Below are positions 13,408-23,135 of a stretch of DNA of 64,000 nucleotides, one piece after another. Source of the stretch: Yoonia sp. F2084L. GTDB taxonomy: Bacteria; Pseudomonadota; Alphaproteobacteria; Rhodobacterales; Rhodobacteraceae. Location of the stretch: assembly GCF_023015625.1 (NCBI RefSeq), contig NZ_JALKAH010000001.1, positions 620,001 through 684,000 of the forward strand, read 5' to 3'. The notes below the pieces were generated by a model that did no database searches, was not told where the DNA came from, and saw nothing but the letters and a program-made list of their open reading frames with translations. A program made the translations under genes and the position numbers. Position 1 is the stretch's first letter. Every line of letters begins with the position of its first letter.

Positions 13408-13686
13408 CTAGGGTTGTCTATAGCGTTGCAAAGATGTAGCGCGCAATGCAGCTTCACCGTGTAAATCAACGGCTGTTTCCCACTCTGAGAACTCTTCATC
13501 GGACAAAGCATAACGCTCCAACGCGTCTTTACGCAGAATCAGCCCTGCCGAGACCGCGCGTACGACCGCCGCTTTGCGCGACGCAACCCAGCGCCGTGTT
13601 TTCTGACATGGCAGATCAGCACGTGTCATAATGGACCCATCCGCCAAGGTCACAGACCTTGGCCCTTCGACTTTTCGTAAGTACAT
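13408..13686 (-). CDS. sciP: CtrA inhibitor SciP (DUF1153 family)
   Basis: A 92-residue DNA-binding protein of the DUF1153/SciP family, recognisable by YLRKVEGPRSVTLADGS, the RRWVASRKAAVVRAV helix, and the C-terminal YALSDEEFSEW. In Caulobacter SciP binds CtrA and blocks CtrA-activated transcription. Start set at ATG 13686 with AAGGGG upstream; a start nine codons further upstream is possible. It lies 91 bases upstream of ctrA on the same strand, with the ctrA operator between. Confidence 0.92.
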   Translation of the reverse strand: MYLRKVEGPRSVTLADGSIMTRADLPCQKTRRWVASRKAAVVRAVSAGLILRKDALERYALSDEEFSEWETAVDLHGEAALRATSLQRYRQP

Positions 13687-13758
13687 GTTTTGCACCCCTT
13701 TCTTACACTCCACGGATATTTATGCCCCCGAGGGTTTAATGAGAGGTATAAGGCCCCC

Positions 13759-13786
13759 TTGAGAGTGCCTCGCATTTTCCTATATT
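13759..13786 (+). promoter_or_regulatory. Probable sigma-70 promoter of mnmA
   Basis: TTGAGA (13759-13764), a 16-base spacer and TATATT (13781-13786), ending about 32 bases before the mnmA start. Confidence 0.5.
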
Positions 13787-13818
13787 TCATCGCGAAACCT
13801 TCCTTATTGGATTGACCC

Positions 13819-14958
13819 ATGTCGCTTGATTCGCCGCTGAACTCGCTTGGCTTTGCAAAACCACCTGCGCAAACGCGCGTTGTTGTTGCCATGTCCGGCG
13901 GCGTGGACAGCTCTGTTGTGGCAGCAAAGCTGGCAGAAGAAGGTTACGATGTGGTTGGCGTAACCTTGCAACTTTATGACCATGGGGCCGCGCTGGCCAA
14001 AAAAGGGGCTTGCTGCGCTGGCCGCGATATCCACGATGCCCGCCGTGTGGCCGAGGAAATGGGGTTTCCCCATTACGTGCTGGATTATGAAAACACCTTC
14101 CGCGAAGCAGTCATGGATGAATTTGCCGACAGCTATCTCGGCGGCGCGACACCCGTTCCCTGCATCCGCTGCAATGAGCGGGTGAAATTCAAGGACCTTT
14201 TGGAAACCGCCAAGGACCTTGATGCCGACTGCATGGCCACCGGTCACTATATTCAACGCAAGATGGGCTTGGACGGAGCCGAGCTACATTCCGCCGCAGA
14301 CCCGACCAAGGATCAAAGTTATTTCCTGTTCTCAACCACGCAAGAACAGCTGGATTACTTGCGCTTTCCGCTGGGCCACCACGCATCCAAAGAAGAGACA
14401 CGCGCGCTCGCCGGCAAATACGGTCTCAGCGTCGCTGATAAGCCCGATAGTCAGGATATCTGCTTTGTGCCCAATGGCGACTACGCCGCGGTGATTGAAA
14501 AACTGCGCCCTGGTGCCGCCGCGCCCGGTGATATCGTCGATACCGAAGGCCGCGTGTTGGGCACGCATAAGGGTGTGATCCACTATACGATCGGTCAGCG
14601 CCGTGGGCTGGGCATCGGTGGGCTGGCTGATCCGCTTTATGTGGTCAAGCTGGATGTGGATGCCAAACAGGTGGTTGTTGGACCAAAGGACCTGTTGGCA
14701 ACGCGCCGGGTTCCGATCCGCGAAATTAACTGGATTGGTGGTGGCAACCTGATGGACATCGGCGAACGCCAGATTGCGGTGCGGGTCCGTTCGACGCGCC
14801 CGCCAACCGATGCTGTGTTACGACCGATCTCTGACACAGAGGCAGAGGTGGAACTGCTGGTGGCCGAACAAGGCGTGTCACCCGGGCAGGCCTGCGTGTT
14901 CTACGACCCTGAAAGCAGCCGCGTTTTGGGCGGCGGTTGGATCTGGCGGGGCGCATAA
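13819..14958 (+). CDS. mnmA: tRNA-specific 2-thiouridylase MnmA
   Basis: Adds the 2-thio group to wobble uridine of tRNA(Lys, Glu, Gln), using sulfur relayed to it as persulfide. It has the PP-loop SGGVDSS (26-32) and the two catalytic cysteines C115 (PVPCIRC) and C215 (SQDICFV). The central and C-terminal beta-barrel domains ([21 protein letters not shown]) are intact. At 379 residues the length is normal. It is divergent from sciP, with a promoter-like sequence in the gap, and a weak hairpin follows. Confidence 0.97.
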   Translation: MSLDSPLNSLGFAKPPAQTRVVVAMSGGVDSSVVAAKLAEEGYDVVGVTLQLYDHGAALAKKGACCAGRDIHDARRVAEEMGFPHYVLDYENTFREAVMDEFADSYLGGATPVPCIRCNERVKFKDLLETAKDLDADCMATGHYIQRKMGLDGAELHSAADPTKDQSYFLFSTTQEQLDYLRFPLGHHASKEETRALAGKYGLSVADKPDSQDICFVPNGDYAAVIEKLRPGAAAPGDIVDTEGRVLGTHKGVIHYTIGQRRGLGIGGLADPLYVVKLDVDAKQVVVGPKDLLATRRVPIREINWIGGGNLMDIGERQIAVRVRSTRPPTDAVLRPISDTEAEVELLVAEQGVSPGQACVFYDPESSRVLGGGWIWRGA

Positions 14959-14973
14959 GCGCTTTGCAACGAA

Positions 14974-15004
14974 AGGTCACATGTCTGTGTGGCCTCTAGC
15001 TTTT
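14974..15004 (+). terminator. Weak terminator after mnmA
   Basis: AGGTCACA (14974-14981) pairs with TGTGGCCT (14988-14995, one G-T wobble) and is followed by CTAGCTTTT. Short stem, short T-run. Confidence 0.45.
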
Positions 15005-15066
15005 GCAGGCTCAGTTGCCCCATCTGGGATCAACGCAACAAAACACTGATCCTGGAGACTTGACCC

Positions 15067-15525
15067 ATGACATTCACACGTCGTCACTTTTTCACCCTCG
15101 CCTTGGCCGTTCCTGCCGCCGCAGCACTGGCACCCCGCGCTATGGCCGCAACGCCAGAGGTCTACAACAACGACGGAGTCGCGGTTGATGGCTCGGATGT
15201 GGTGGCCTACTTCACCGAAGGCGCACCGGTTGCGGGCGACGCGGCCATCACCCATGACTATATGGGCGTGACATGGCGTTTCTCATCCGAGGCGAACCGC
15301 GATGCGTTTGCCGCCGATCCAGAGGCTTACGCCCCAAAATACGGCGGGTACTGTGCCTTTGCCGTCAGCCAAGGTTATACTGCATCAACAGTGCCGGAGG
15401 CGTGGACAATCGTCGAAGACAAACTTTACCTGAATTTCTCGACCAGTGTGCGCCGCCGTTGGGAGCGCGACATTCCCGGGCACATCATGGCCGCTGACGC
15501 CAACTGGCCCGGCGTTCTCAGCTAA
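15067..15525 (+). CDS. Tat-exported YHS-domain protein, 152 aa
   Basis: The twin-arginine signal (FTRRHFFTLALAVPAAAALA, cut near AMA-A) points to export of a folded, perhaps metal-bound, protein. The mature part is a YHS domain: VDGSDVVAYF near the start and YAPKYGGYCAFAVSQG later. YHS domains are thought to bind metals, and stand-alone secreted versions are common in roseobacters without a defined role. GGAGA lies 9 bases before the ATG. A hairpin without T-run follows the stop. Confidence 0.85.
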   Translation: MTFTRRHFFTLALAVPAAAALAPRAMAATPEVYNNDGVAVDGSDVVAYFTEGAPVAGDAAITHDYMGVTWRFSSEANRDAFAADPEAYAPKYGGYCAFAVSQGYTASTVPEAWTIVEDKLYLNFSTSVRRRWERDIPGHIMAADANWPGVLS

Positions 15526-15537
15526 GCAGATAGATCG

Positions 15538-15569
15538 CAGCAAGCTGGCGAATTTCTGTCAGCTTGCTG
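15538..15569. other. Perfect 10-bp stem-loop between the YHS and DUF4336 genes
   Basis: CAGCAAGCTG (15538-15547) and CAGCTTGCTG (15560-15569) are exact reverse complements with a 12-base loop. No T-run follows on either strand, so it may act as a transcript-end stabiliser or a protein site rather than an intrinsic terminator. Confidence 0.5.
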
Positions 15570-15625
15570 TCGGACACAGGCCTATTCTAAGGTCGCGCCA
15601 GTCCGCTTGTGGATAAGGCCTGCCA

Positions 15626-16312
15626 ATGCTGACATCTTTTGCCGATGATATATGGATTGCGGACGGAAGTGACCTGAGTGTCATGGGTTTCACGTACCCG
15701 ACGCGCTGCGCGGTGATGCGATTGCAGAGGGGTGACCTGCTGGTATGGTCACCTATAGCGCTGCATGATGTGCTCAAAGCACAGATTGATGCGCTTGGCA
15801 CTGTTAGCCACCTGATAGCACCGAACATGTTTCATCACATGTTTCTAAGCGAATGGCAGGCCGCCTATCCCAAAGCACGGCTTTACGGGCTTTCTGGCCT
15901 GCATTCAAAACGGTCTGATTTGCGGTTCAACGGGGTGCTGGGTGACGACCCGGACGCTGCGTGGGCCAATCAGATCGACCAGATTGTTTTAAACAACAAC
16001 CTCACTGACGAGGTGGTGTTCTTTCACCAGCTCAGCCGGACGGTGATCTTCACCGACCTCATTCAACAATTTTCAACCGGTTTTCACACCGGCTGGCGCG
16101 GCGTGATTGCCCGGCTCGATCTGATGGTGGGTGATATCCCCAATGTGCCGCGTAAATTTCGGCTCGGATTTCGCAATAAAGCCAAAGCGCGCGCCTCTGT
16201 CGAAAAAGTGTTGGATTGGCCGATTGAACGGGTCTTGCTGGCACATGGTACGCCAGTTACGGCGGACGGCCATGCGGTGCTGAAACGCACTTTCCACTGG
16301 TTGATCGGGTAA
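15626..16312 (+). CDS. DUF4336 domain protein, 228 aa
   Basis: Resembles the DUF4336 family, whose fold is related to metallo-beta-lactamases but whose canonical HxHxDH metal motif is not kept; here the region reads APNMFHHMFLSEW. A late LLAHGTPV retains the final-histidine pattern. There is no signal peptide, so it is probably cytoplasmic. The function is unknown. The following P-loop gene starts on the base after its stop (TAA then GTG), suggesting coupling. Confidence 0.75.
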   Translation: MLTSFADDIWIADGSDLSVMGFTYPTRCAVMRLQRGDLLVWSPIALHDVLKAQIDALGTVSHLIAPNMFHHMFLSEWQAAYPKARLYGLSGLHSKRSDLRFNGVLGDDPDAAWANQIDQIVLNNNLTDEVVFFHQLSRTVIFTDLIQQFSTGFHTGWRGVIARLDLMVGDIPNVPRKFRLGFRNKAKARASVEKVLDWPIERVLLAHGTPVTADGHAVLKRTFHWLIG

Positions 16313-17227
16313 GTGCCGCAAAAACCACTGGAAAACGCGGATATCAGCAGCTACCCACGCTTTATGATTTATCCTTCCGCATCAGAATGGCGCAACGCCC
16401 CGCAGAAACGTGTTTTGCTCTTTGCTATGTCCGGTTTGGGCAAGACATACCTGTCGAACATGCTGCGCAGCACGGGCGACTGGTTTCATTATTCCATCGA
16501 TTACCGGATCGGCACGCGGTATATGGGCGAGCTGATTGCCGACAACGCCAAACGCGAGGCCATGAAAGTACCTTTCCTGCGGGATCTTCTGCGCAGCGAC
16601 AGCATCTATATCGGCTCGAACATCTCATTCAACGACCTGCGCCCGATGTCGTCCTATCTGGGCAAGCCGGGTGATGAGGCGTTGGGCGGCCTGCCGTGGG
16701 ACGAATACACCCGCCGTCAGGACCAGTTTCAACAGGCCGAAATTGCGGCGCTGCATGACACGGGCCATTTCATCGAACGCTCCAGCAGGCTTTATCAATA
16801 CCCCCACTTTGTCTGCGACACAGGCGGGTCGATCTGTGAATGGGTCGATGTGGATGACCCCGCTGATCCAATCATGACAGATCTGGCATCCAAAACGCTC
16901 ATGGTCTGGATCGAAGGCACGGACGCCCATACTGCCGAACTGATCCGCAGGTTTGATCGCGAACCCAAGCCGATGTCCTATGACCCGACATTCCTGCTGG
17001 CCACTTGGAATGCCTATCTGGCAGAATTCAACGTGGCCCCTGACAAGGTGAACCCCGACGATTTCATCCGCTGGGCCTTTGCCAAGGCGCTGGCGCATCG
17101 TCAGCCACGCTACAAAGCGATGGCGGACAAATGGGGCCTTACCGTGCCGCAACAGGCCGTTGAGCAGGTCAAAGATACGGAGGGCTTTGTCGGCATGATC
17201 GCCGACGCCCTTGAGATGCGCAGCTAA
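16313..17227 (+). CDS. P-loop NTPase of unknown function, 304 aa
   Basis: The Walker A motif AMSGLGKTYLS lies near residues 39-49 and is followed by a conserved-looking stretch (GDWFHYSIDYRIGTRYMGE). There is no recognisable helicase, transporter or kinase domain. In my recollection relatives occur next to metA in roseobacters and are annotated only as ATPase. The first possible start is GTG 16313, directly after the preceding stop. An ATG at 16364 (MIYPSASEW) better fits the usual family start and cannot be excluded. Acidic substrate-lid-like segments (CDTGGSICEWVDVDDP) hint at a nucleotide-dependent kinase fold, but this is speculation. Confidence 0.75.
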   Translation: MPQKPLENADISSYPRFMIYPSASEWRNAPQKRVLLFAMSGLGKTYLSNMLRSTGDWFHYSIDYRIGTRYMGELIADNAKREAMKVPFLRDLLRSDSIYIGSNISFNDLRPMSSYLGKPGDEALGGLPWDEYTRRQDQFQQAEIAALHDTGHFIERSSRLYQYPHFVCDTGGSICEWVDVDDPADPIMTDLASKTLMVWIEGTDAHTAELIRRFDREPKPMSYDPTFLLATWNAYLAEFNVAPDKVNPDDFIRWAFAKALAHRQPRYKAMADKWGLTVPQQAVEQVKDTEGFVGMIADALEMRS

Positions 17228-17263
17228 GCCGCCTATCTCTGCCCTCCTATCAGGATCAAAATC

Positions 17264-18181
17264 ATGCCGATTAAACTGCCCGCCGCCCTGCCCGCCTATA
17301 ACGTTCTGTCGAACGAAGGCGTCATGGTGCTTGATGAAGATACAGCCGCCCGTCAGGATATCCGCCCGTTGCGGATCGCTTTGCTGAACCTGATGCCCAA
17401 GAAGATCCAGACCGAAAACCAGTTCGCGCGTCTGATCGGGGCGACGCCATTGCAGATTGAACTTTCATTGGTGCGGATGTCCGAGCATCAGACCAAAAAT
17501 ACCGCGGCTGAGCATATGGAAGAATTCTATCGCCCGTTCTCGGACGTGAAAGACGAGAAATTTGACGGGCTGATCATCACAGGCGCCCCGATTGAACATT
17601 TGCCCTTTGAGGACGTCACCTATTGGCAAGAGCTCACGCAGGTCTTTGATTGGACCCAGACCCACGTGCATTCGACCTTTGGCGTTTGCTGGGGTGGGAT
17701 GGCGATGATCAACTACTTCCACGGTGTCAAAAAACACATGCTGGATCACAAGGCCTTTGGCTGTTTCCGGCACCGGAACACTGCGCCCGCGTCGCCCTAC
17801 CTGCGCGGCTTCTCTGACGATTGCGTGATCCCGGTCAGCCGCTGGACCGAGATGCGGCAGGATGAGATCGACGCCGCGGGCGGGCTGACCACATTAATCA
17901 CCAGCGACGAAGCAGGCCCCGCACTCGTTGAAGATAAGGCGCATCGCGCGCTCTATATCTTCAACCACTTTGAATATGACAGCGGCACGCTCAAGCAGGA
18001 ATATGACCGCGACATCAGCAATGGTACGCCGATTAACGTGCCGATGAACTACTATCCGGGCGATGACCCAACGGAACAGCCGCAGAACAGGTGGCGAAGC
18101 CACGCACACCTTCTATATGGAAACTGGATAAACGAAATCTACCAGACCACACATTTTGAGTTGGACAGAATTGGCACTTAA
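17264..18181 (+). CDS. metAA: Homoserine O-acetyltransferase (MetA family)
   Basis: First committed step of methionine synthesis. 305 residues of the MetA family with catalytic C142 (FGVCWGG), H235 and E237 (FNHFEYD). Residue 111 is glutamate (TGAPIEHL). In characterised MetA enzymes Glu111 selects acetyl-CoA and Gly111 selects succinyl-CoA, so an acetyltransferase is predicted. It overlaps the following hydrolase frame by 26 bases if that gene uses its first TTG. Confidence 0.95.
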   Translation: MPIKLPAALPAYNVLSNEGVMVLDEDTAARQDIRPLRIALLNLMPKKIQTENQFARLIGATPLQIELSLVRMSEHQTKNTAAEHMEEFYRPFSDVKDEKFDGLIITGAPIEHLPFEDVTYWQELTQVFDWTQTHVHSTFGVCWGGMAMINYFHGVKKHMLDHKAFGCFRHRNTAPASPYLRGFSDDCVIPVSRWTEMRQDEIDAAGGLTTLITSDEAGPALVEDKAHRALYIFNHFEYDSGTLKQEYDRDISNGTPINVPMNYYPGDDPTEQPQNRWRSHAHLLYGNWINEIYQTTHFELDRIGT

Positions 18182-19151
18182 GACGCTCACTGTTGTTATC
18201 GGACTTGGCGCGTTGGCGACCGGGCTGACAGCGCAATATCGCGCGTCTCAGGCCGAGACCGCCTTTCCCCCACTTGGGCAATTTGTCGAAGTGACCGGTG
18301 GTCAGGTGCACTATGTCCAACAAGGCACGGGGCCGCATTTGATCCTTTTGCATGGGGCCGGTGGTAATCTGCGCGAGTTCACCTTTGATTTGATGGGGCG
18401 CTTGTCGGACCGCTACACTGTCACCGCATTTGACCGCCCTGGTTTGGGCTATACTGACCGGGTGCCCGGCGTTGCCAAAGGCTTGACCGCGACCGAAGGC
18501 GACAGCCCGCAAGCACAAGCGGCAATGCTGCGAGAGGCTGCCGAAAGGATCGGCATCACCGATCCAATCGTTGCAGGCCACAGCTTTGGCGGCATCGTGT
18601 CTTACGCCTGGGCGGTTGCCGGACTGGACGAAGACAGCCCGGTGAATGCCAAAGCCGTCGTTTCATTTGCAGGTGTCACCATGCCATGGCCGGGTGATCT
18701 CGACCGGTACTATCAGATCAACGGCAGCGCGTTTGGCGGTGTTGTCACGATCCCTGCGATATCGGCTTTTGTGCCACCCTCATTGGTGGATAGCAGTATT
18801 CAGGCTACTTTTGCCCCACAAAGCCCGCCGGATGGCTATGCGGACTACATCGGTGCCGGCCTGACCCTGCGACCGGATAGCATGCGCGCAAACGCCCGTC
18901 AGGTGAATACCTCGCGCCCGCATGTGGTGACGCTGTCACAACGCTATCCCGAACTGACCCTCCCGATTGAGATCGTGCATGGTGAAGAAGACAAGACGGT
19001 CCCCATTCATATTCACGCCGAAGAAATTGAAAAAATCGTGCCACAGGTCAACACGGTGCGTCTGCCGGGCGTTGGTCACATGCCCCATCACGCCGACCCC
19101 GAAGCGGCCGTGGCGGCGATTAACCGTGCCGCACAAAGGGCCGGCATTTAG
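18156..19151 (+). CDS. Membrane-anchored alpha/beta hydrolase
   Basis: 331 residues. An N-terminal hydrophobic segment ([18 protein letters not shown]) suggests a membrane anchor or uncleaved signal. Then comes an alpha/beta hydrolase fold: oxyanion region LLHGAGGN, nucleophile elbow GHSFGG, acid near EEDKTVP and histidine in [11 protein letters not shown]. The substrate is unknown. No ATG is available before the fold; TTG 18156 (overlapping metA) or TTG 18171 are the candidate starts, and neither has a good ribosome-binding sequence. Confidence 0.85.
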   Translation: MSWTELALKTLTVVIGLGALATGLTAQYRASQAETAFPPLGQFVEVTGGQVHYVQQGTGPHLILLHGAGGNLREFTFDLMGRLSDRYTVTAFDRPGLGYTDRVPGVAKGLTATEGDSPQAQAAMLREAAERIGITDPIVAGHSFGGIVSYAWAVAGLDEDSPVNAKAVVSFAGVTMPWPGDLDRYYQINGSAFGGVVTIPAISAFVPPSLVDSSIQATFAPQSPPDGYADYIGAGLTLRPDSMRANARQVNTSRPHVVTLSQRYPELTLPIEIVHGEEDKTVPIHIHAEEIEKIVPQVNTVRLPGVGHMPHHADPEAAVAAINRAAQRAGI

Positions 19152-19223
19152 TCCGCAAGCATATCAATTGCGCTTTTTGCCAATAGCCCCCATATGTTGT
19201 GTAAGACGTTCGGGAGAGTTTTC

Positions 19224-20093
19224 ATGAATTTACCATTTGATGGTGGGATCAGCCACTATTTTAAGGAAGACGCTCCCGAGGACGTGCGTGCAGCAGTAAA
19301 GGCCGCAGGCAAGGCCGATATCCTCAATGCTGATTATCCTTATGACCACCGCTGGAAGCGTAGCGAATACGAAGAAGCCTTGGCTGCCCTTCAGATCGAA
19401 CTGGTGCGCATGCAGTCTTGGGCGCGTGACACAGGGCAACGGATTGCAGTTGTGTTTGAAGGCCGTGATGCCGCCGGAAAAGGCGGCACAATCAAACGAT
19501 TACGCGAGAATCTTAATCCTCGCGGGGCGAAGCTGGTAGCACTTTCCAAACCCACGGATGTAGAGGCAGCCCAGTGGTATTTCCAACGCTACATCGCGCA
19601 CCTGCCCGCGAAGGGTGAAATCACCATTTTTGACCGCAGTTGGTACAACCGTGGCGTGGTCGAGCATGTTTTCGGGTTTTGCACGCCTGATCAACGTGCC
19701 CGTTGGTTTGCACAAACCCCCGAATTCGAGGATATGCTGGTCAACGAAGGGATCAAGTTGATCAAGATCTGGTTGAATGTCGGCCGCGCAACGCAGCTGA
19801 AACGGTTCTTGGACCGCGAGAAAGACCCGCTGAAGCAATGGAAGCTAAGCTGGATTGACGTCGATGGCCTTGCCAAATGGGATGAATACACCGGCGCGAT
19901 TGGCGAAACGCTGGAACGCACGCATACTGACGTGGCACCTTGGACGATTGTACGCTCTGACGACAAACGTCGCGCCCGCGTACAGGTTATCCGTCATGTG
20001 CTGAGCCAGCTTGATTACAACCCTCACGACAAAGCCGCGCTCGCCCCGCTTGATGACAAAGTCGTAGGAGGCCCCGACCTCTGGCATGCCTAA
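19224..20093 (+). CDS. ppk2: Polyphosphate kinase 2 (PPK2)
   Basis: Uses polyphosphate to phosphorylate nucleoside (di)phosphates, or the reverse. 289 residues form a single PPK2 domain: Walker [12 protein letters not shown] (78-88), lid residues in [11 protein letters not shown], and Walker [13 protein letters not shown] (136-147). Class I by size and motifs. Start set at ATG 19224, with GGGAGAG just upstream; an in-frame ATG ten codons earlier lacks this. It overlaps the TetR gene by 8 bases. Confidence 0.95.
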   Translation: MNLPFDGGISHYFKEDAPEDVRAAVKAAGKADILNADYPYDHRWKRSEYEEALAALQIELVRMQSWARDTGQRIAVVFEGRDAAGKGGTIKRLRENLNPRGAKLVALSKPTDVEAAQWYFQRYIAHLPAKGEITIFDRSWYNRGVVEHVFGFCTPDQRARWFAQTPEFEDMLVNEGIKLIKIWLNVGRATQLKRFLDREKDPLKQWKLSWIDVDGLAKWDEYTGAIGETLERTHTDVAPWTIVRSDDKRRARVQVIRHVLSQLDYNPHDKAALAPLDDKVVGGPDLWHA

Positions 20094-20703
20094 ACGCGGT
20101 TATCATCACGGCAATCTGCGCGAAGCGCTGATTAACGGCTGCCTGACGCTGATTGAAAAGCGCGGACCGACCGGGTTTACCCTGTCCGAAGCCGCGCGCG
20201 AGGCTGGCGTAACCCCTGCCGCCGTTTACCGCCATTTCGAAGGGCGCGAAGACCTGATCGCTGCCGCCGCCCATCAAGGCTATGAGATGTTTGGCGACCT
20301 GATGGAGCATGCTTATGGCGGTGGTCAGCCATCTGCACTTGCAGCTTTCGAATCTACTGGTCGCGCCTATCTGGCTTTCGCGCGCAAATACCCCGGTTAC
20401 TACATTGCCATGTTCGAATCCGGTATTTCGATCAACCGCACCCCGGAACTGAACGCCGTCGCCACCCGCGCCATGGGTGTGCTTGAAAAAGCCGCGGAAG
20501 AGCTCAGCCAGCATATACCAGCTGACAAACGCCCTCCGCCGCAGATGTTCAGCGCCCATATCTGGGCGATGAGCCACGGTGTGGTCGAACTCTTCGCCCG
20601 CTCTAACCCTGGCACGCAAAGCCCCTTCCCCCCCGAGGACCTGCTGGAATCCGGGATTGGCATTTACCTGCGTGGCCTTGGCCTGATCGCACCGGATACA
20701 TAA
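20086..20703 (+). CDS. TetR/AcrR family transcriptional regulator
   Basis: 205 residues with an N-terminal TetR helix-turn-helix ([21 protein letters not shown], residues about 26-46). The C-terminal part contains [16 protein letters not shown] and [11 protein letters not shown], matching the TetR WHG-type C-terminal domain. The ligand is unknown. It overlaps the end of ppk2 by 8 bases, so it is probably co-expressed with it. A lipid A deacylase-like gene begins 9 bases after its stop. Confidence 0.9.
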   Translation: MPKRGYHHGNLREALINGCLTLIEKRGPTGFTLSEAAREAGVTPAAVYRHFEGREDLIAAAAHQGYEMFGDLMEHAYGGGQPSALAAFESTGRAYLAFARKYPGYYIAMFESGISINRTPELNAVATRAMGVLEKAAEELSQHIPADKRPPPQMFSAHIWAMSHGVVELFARSNPGTQSPFPPEDLLESGIGIYLRGLGLIAPDT

Positions 20704-20712
20704 AGGCAGATT

Positions 20713-21228
20713 ATGGACAGCAGATTTGCGGTGTTCTTCTTTATTCTGGGCGGCACCGATACCTACCTCAACGATTGTCCGGCCGACTGCTTTTCGCAAT
20801 CCCTAGCGCCCGAGCGTGTGCATGTCCAATATGGCGACACCTATTTTCAGGAAGACGATATCGGTGAAGAGCTTTTCATCAGCTACGACCTGCCCAAGCG
20901 CTATGGGGCGATACAGCCGACGGTCGGTGCAAGCCTGACGACAGACAACGATTTTTGGCTGGGTGCCGGCGGCAAATGGTCAACCGAACGCATCAGCGAC
21001 AGCCCTATCTTTATCGAACTTTCATTGATACCCGGCCTTTACTTGCGTGGTGAAGGCCCTGACCTTGGATTTCCCGTGCAATGGCGCGGATCGCTTGGGG
21101 CTGGCGTAAACTTTGGGGATACGGGCAGCCTGTCGGTGTTCTTCGATCATCGGTCCAATGCCAATGCCACCGAGGTCAATCCGGGGATTGAGACGCTCGG
21201 CGTGAGACTGTCCTACCAACTGCCCTAG
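20713..21228 (+). CDS. PagL-like lipid A 3-O-deacylase (acyloxyacyl hydrolase)
   Basis: Outer-membrane enzyme family that removes an ester-linked acyl chain from lipid A. The C-terminal signature FFDHRSNANATEVNPGIE carries H146, S148 and E160. Their spacing is identical to the H126-S128-E140 triad of Pseudomonas PagL, and the barrel ends in VRLSYQLP. The N terminus (MDSRFAVFFFILGG) is hydrophobic but not a textbook signal peptide and lacks basic residues beyond Arg4. AAGG lies 7 bases before ATG. It probably shares a transcript with ppk2 and the TetR gene. Confidence 0.85.
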   Translation: MDSRFAVFFFILGGTDTYLNDCPADCFSQSLAPERVHVQYGDTYFQEDDIGEELFISYDLPKRYGAIQPTVGASLTTDNDFWLGAGGKWSTERISDSPIFIELSLIPGLYLRGEGPDLGFPVQWRGSLGAGVNFGDTGSLSVFFDHRSNANATEVNPGIETLGVRLSYQLP

Positions 21229-21397
21229 GGTCAGCAGATCAGCCTAACGGATATCATTCATCTCCAAAACATTGCCATGATCGTGGGTCAGCGCGCCACA
21301 TTTTCGCACCTTTTGACATTCTAGATGGCGGCTACTGCATGGGGTTTTCAAGAACGGCATGCGGCACAGGTTAATGAGTTGTAGGAGTATATCGAAA

Positions 21398-21973
21398 ATG
21401 AAATTTCTAAAAATGACAACCGCCGCGTGCGTATTGACTGCGGCACCCGCGTTCGCAACCGAGTGGACGTTGGATCCGGCGACATCATCTGTATCCTTTG
21501 GGTCCATCAAGAACGATTATATCGGAGAGTCGCATGTGTTTTCGCGGCTTTCAGGATCAGTTGGCAGCGATGGCACAGTCAACGTCGATATCGACCTGTC
21601 ATCGGTCAACACAAACATCGACATTCGCAACGAAAGAATGGGCGCGCATGTCTTCAACGGAGCGTCAACCGCTGGCCTTTCTGCACAAATTGATATGGCC
21701 GCGTTGGAAGGGCTTGCCCCCGGCGAGAGCATGACACTGGCGGTCGATGGTGACCTTAGCTTGATGGGGCAAGATGTCCCGGTCTTTCTGGATATGTTCA
21801 TTCTGCGGGTCAGCGACAATCAAGTGATGGCAAGCACAAACACAGCCACGTACCTCAGCACCGAGGAACTTGGCGTTGATGCCGGTATTGATGTCCTTCA
21901 AGGTCTGGCCAGCTTGGATTCAATCACACGCGTGACACCTGTCACTTTGCGGTTCATGTTCAACGCGATGTAA
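21398..21973 (+). CDS. YceI-family periplasmic protein
   Basis: 191 residues with a Sec signal peptide (MKFLKMTTAACVLTAAPAFA) and a YceI-like lipocalin fold (EWTLDPATSSVSFGSIKN; the VNTNIDIRNERM region is typical). YceI proteins bind isoprenoid-type lipids such as polyprenols. Start at ATG 21398 with AGGAG 10 bases upstream; the longer frame to 21359 lacks a signal peptide at its start. Followed by a perfect bidirectional terminator. Confidence 0.88.
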   Translation: MKFLKMTTAACVLTAAPAFATEWTLDPATSSVSFGSIKNDYIGESHVFSRLSGSVGSDGTVNVDIDLSSVNTNIDIRNERMGAHVFNGASTAGLSAQIDMAALEGLAPGESMTLAVDGDLSLMGQDVPVFLDMFILRVSDNQVMASTNTATYLSTEELGVDAGIDVLQGLASLDSITRVTPVTLRFMFNAM

Positions 21974-21976
21974 ATC

Positions 21977-22007
21977 AAAAAGGGCGCTCCAATCGAGCGC
22001 CCTTTTT
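21977..22007. terminator. Bidirectional Rho-independent terminator (yceI / rpsI)
   Basis: AAAAAGGGCGCTC (21977-21989) and GAGCGCCCTTTTT (21995-22007) are exact reverse complements with loop CAATC, giving T-runs on both strands between convergent genes. Confidence 0.93.
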
Positions 22008-22029
22008 CGTTCTGTTCTGATAGCAGCGA

Positions 22030-22530
22030 TTAACGCTTGGAGAACTGGAAGCTCTTACGGGCTTTCGCCTTACCGTACTTCTTACGCTCAACCACACGGC
22101 TGTCGCGTGTCAGGAAGCCAGCGGCTTTCAATGCTGCACGCAGTGTCGGATCGTAAAGTTGCAACGCCTTTGACACACCGTGCTTGACCGCACCAGCCTG
22201 ACCAGACAGGCCACCGCCGGCAACTGTTGCCATCACGTCGAACTGATCGACAACACCGGCAACCTGAAACGGCTGACGCAGGATCATCTGCAAAACAGGA
22301 CGCGCGAAATATGTGTCCATGTCCTTGCCGTTCACGACGACTTTGCCGGAACCCGGCTTGATCCAAACGCGGGCAACCGCATCTTTCCGCTTACCAGTTG
22401 CATATGACCGGCCCAGTTCATCACGCACAGGCTCACGTGTGATAGCAGTTTCAACCACAGCCTCTGGTGCAGCTTCGACACCTTCAGCGACTTGGCCCAG
22501 CTCTTCGAGCGAGTTTACTTGATCGGCCAT
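22030..22530 (-). CDS. rpsI: 30S ribosomal protein S9
   Basis: Small-subunit protein whose C-terminal tail reaches the P-site tRNA. The 166-residue form has an alphaproteobacterial N-terminal extension of about 40 acidic residues before [18 protein letters not shown]. The conserved end [24 protein letters not shown] ends in the expected SKR. Its ATG overlaps the stop of rplM by one base (TAATG). Confidence 0.98.
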   Translation of the reverse strand: MADQVNSLEELGQVAEGVEAAPEAVVETAITREPVRDELGRSYATGKRKDAVARVWIKPGSGKVVVNGKDMDTYFARPVLQMILRQPFQVAGVVDQFDVMATVAGGGLSGQAGAVKHGVSKALQLYDPTLRAALKAAGFLTRDSRVVERKKYGKAKARKSFQFSKR

Positions 22531-22991
22531 TATGAGGTCCTCGTATTCTTTTTGTTCATGGACGCAACGTCCAGAACTTCGGGCTTTTGGGCTTCCATGC
22601 CATGCTCTGTGCCTGCGAAAACGCGCAGGTGAGTCATTTGCTGGCGGGACAGCTTGCCACCGGGCAGCATGCGCTGCACGGCTTTCATGACAACACGCTC
22701 GGGGTTTTTGCCCTCAAGAATGTCAGCCTTGGTTTTTTCTTTGATCCCACCGGGGTGACCAGTGTGCCAGTAGTACTTTTCTTCACGCTTTTTGCCGGTC
22801 ATCTGGATTTTTTCGCAGTTGATGACGATCACGTTGTCGCCCATATCCATGTGCGGCGTGAAGGAAGGTTTGTGCTTGCCGCGCAAGCGCATCGCGATGA
22901 TCGACGCAAGACGACCCAGAACAACGCCTTCAGCGTCAATCAGGATCCATTTCTTGTCGATATCCGCAGGAGTTGCGGTAAAGGTTTTCAT
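22530..22991 (-). CDS. rplM: 50S ribosomal protein L13
   Basis: 153-residue large-subunit protein, an early assembly protein. It begins [20 protein letters not shown] and contains the family signature around [19 protein letters not shown]. Start at 22991; an ATG eleven codons upstream is less likely. It is first in the rplM-rpsI operon, with a consensus-like promoter 50 bases upstream. Confidence 0.98.
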   Translation of the reverse strand: MKTFTATPADIDKKWILIDAEGVVLGRLASIIAMRLRGKHKPSFTPHMDMGDNVIVINCEKIQMTGKKREEKYYWHTGHPGGIKEKTKADILEGKNPERVVMKAVQRMLPGGKLSRQQMTHLRVFAGTEHGMEAQKPEVLDVASMNKKNTRTS

Positions 22992-23042
22992 ATTACACCA
23001 AAAGTTTGGGGTGGTTTGCACCACGTGTCATTCGATTGGGGC

Positions 23043-23070
23043 GTTATAAAGGGGTGCACGACACAGTCAA
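23043..23070 (-). promoter_or_regulatory. Sigma-70 promoter of rplM-rpsI
   Basis: Minus strand: TTGACT (23070-23065), 16-base spacer, TATAAC (23048-23043), about 50 bases upstream of the rplM start. Confidence 0.7.
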
Positions 23071-23135
23071 GCGGTGTGAGAGCGTATAATATAAGCAAAA
23101 ACAATATGTTACAAATTAGGTATTATTATACCCCA

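Noticed and set aside
19987..20799. 270-codon minus-strand frame opposite the TetR gene
   Set aside because: Shadow of ppk2 end, TetR and PagL-like genes; no recognisable domain.
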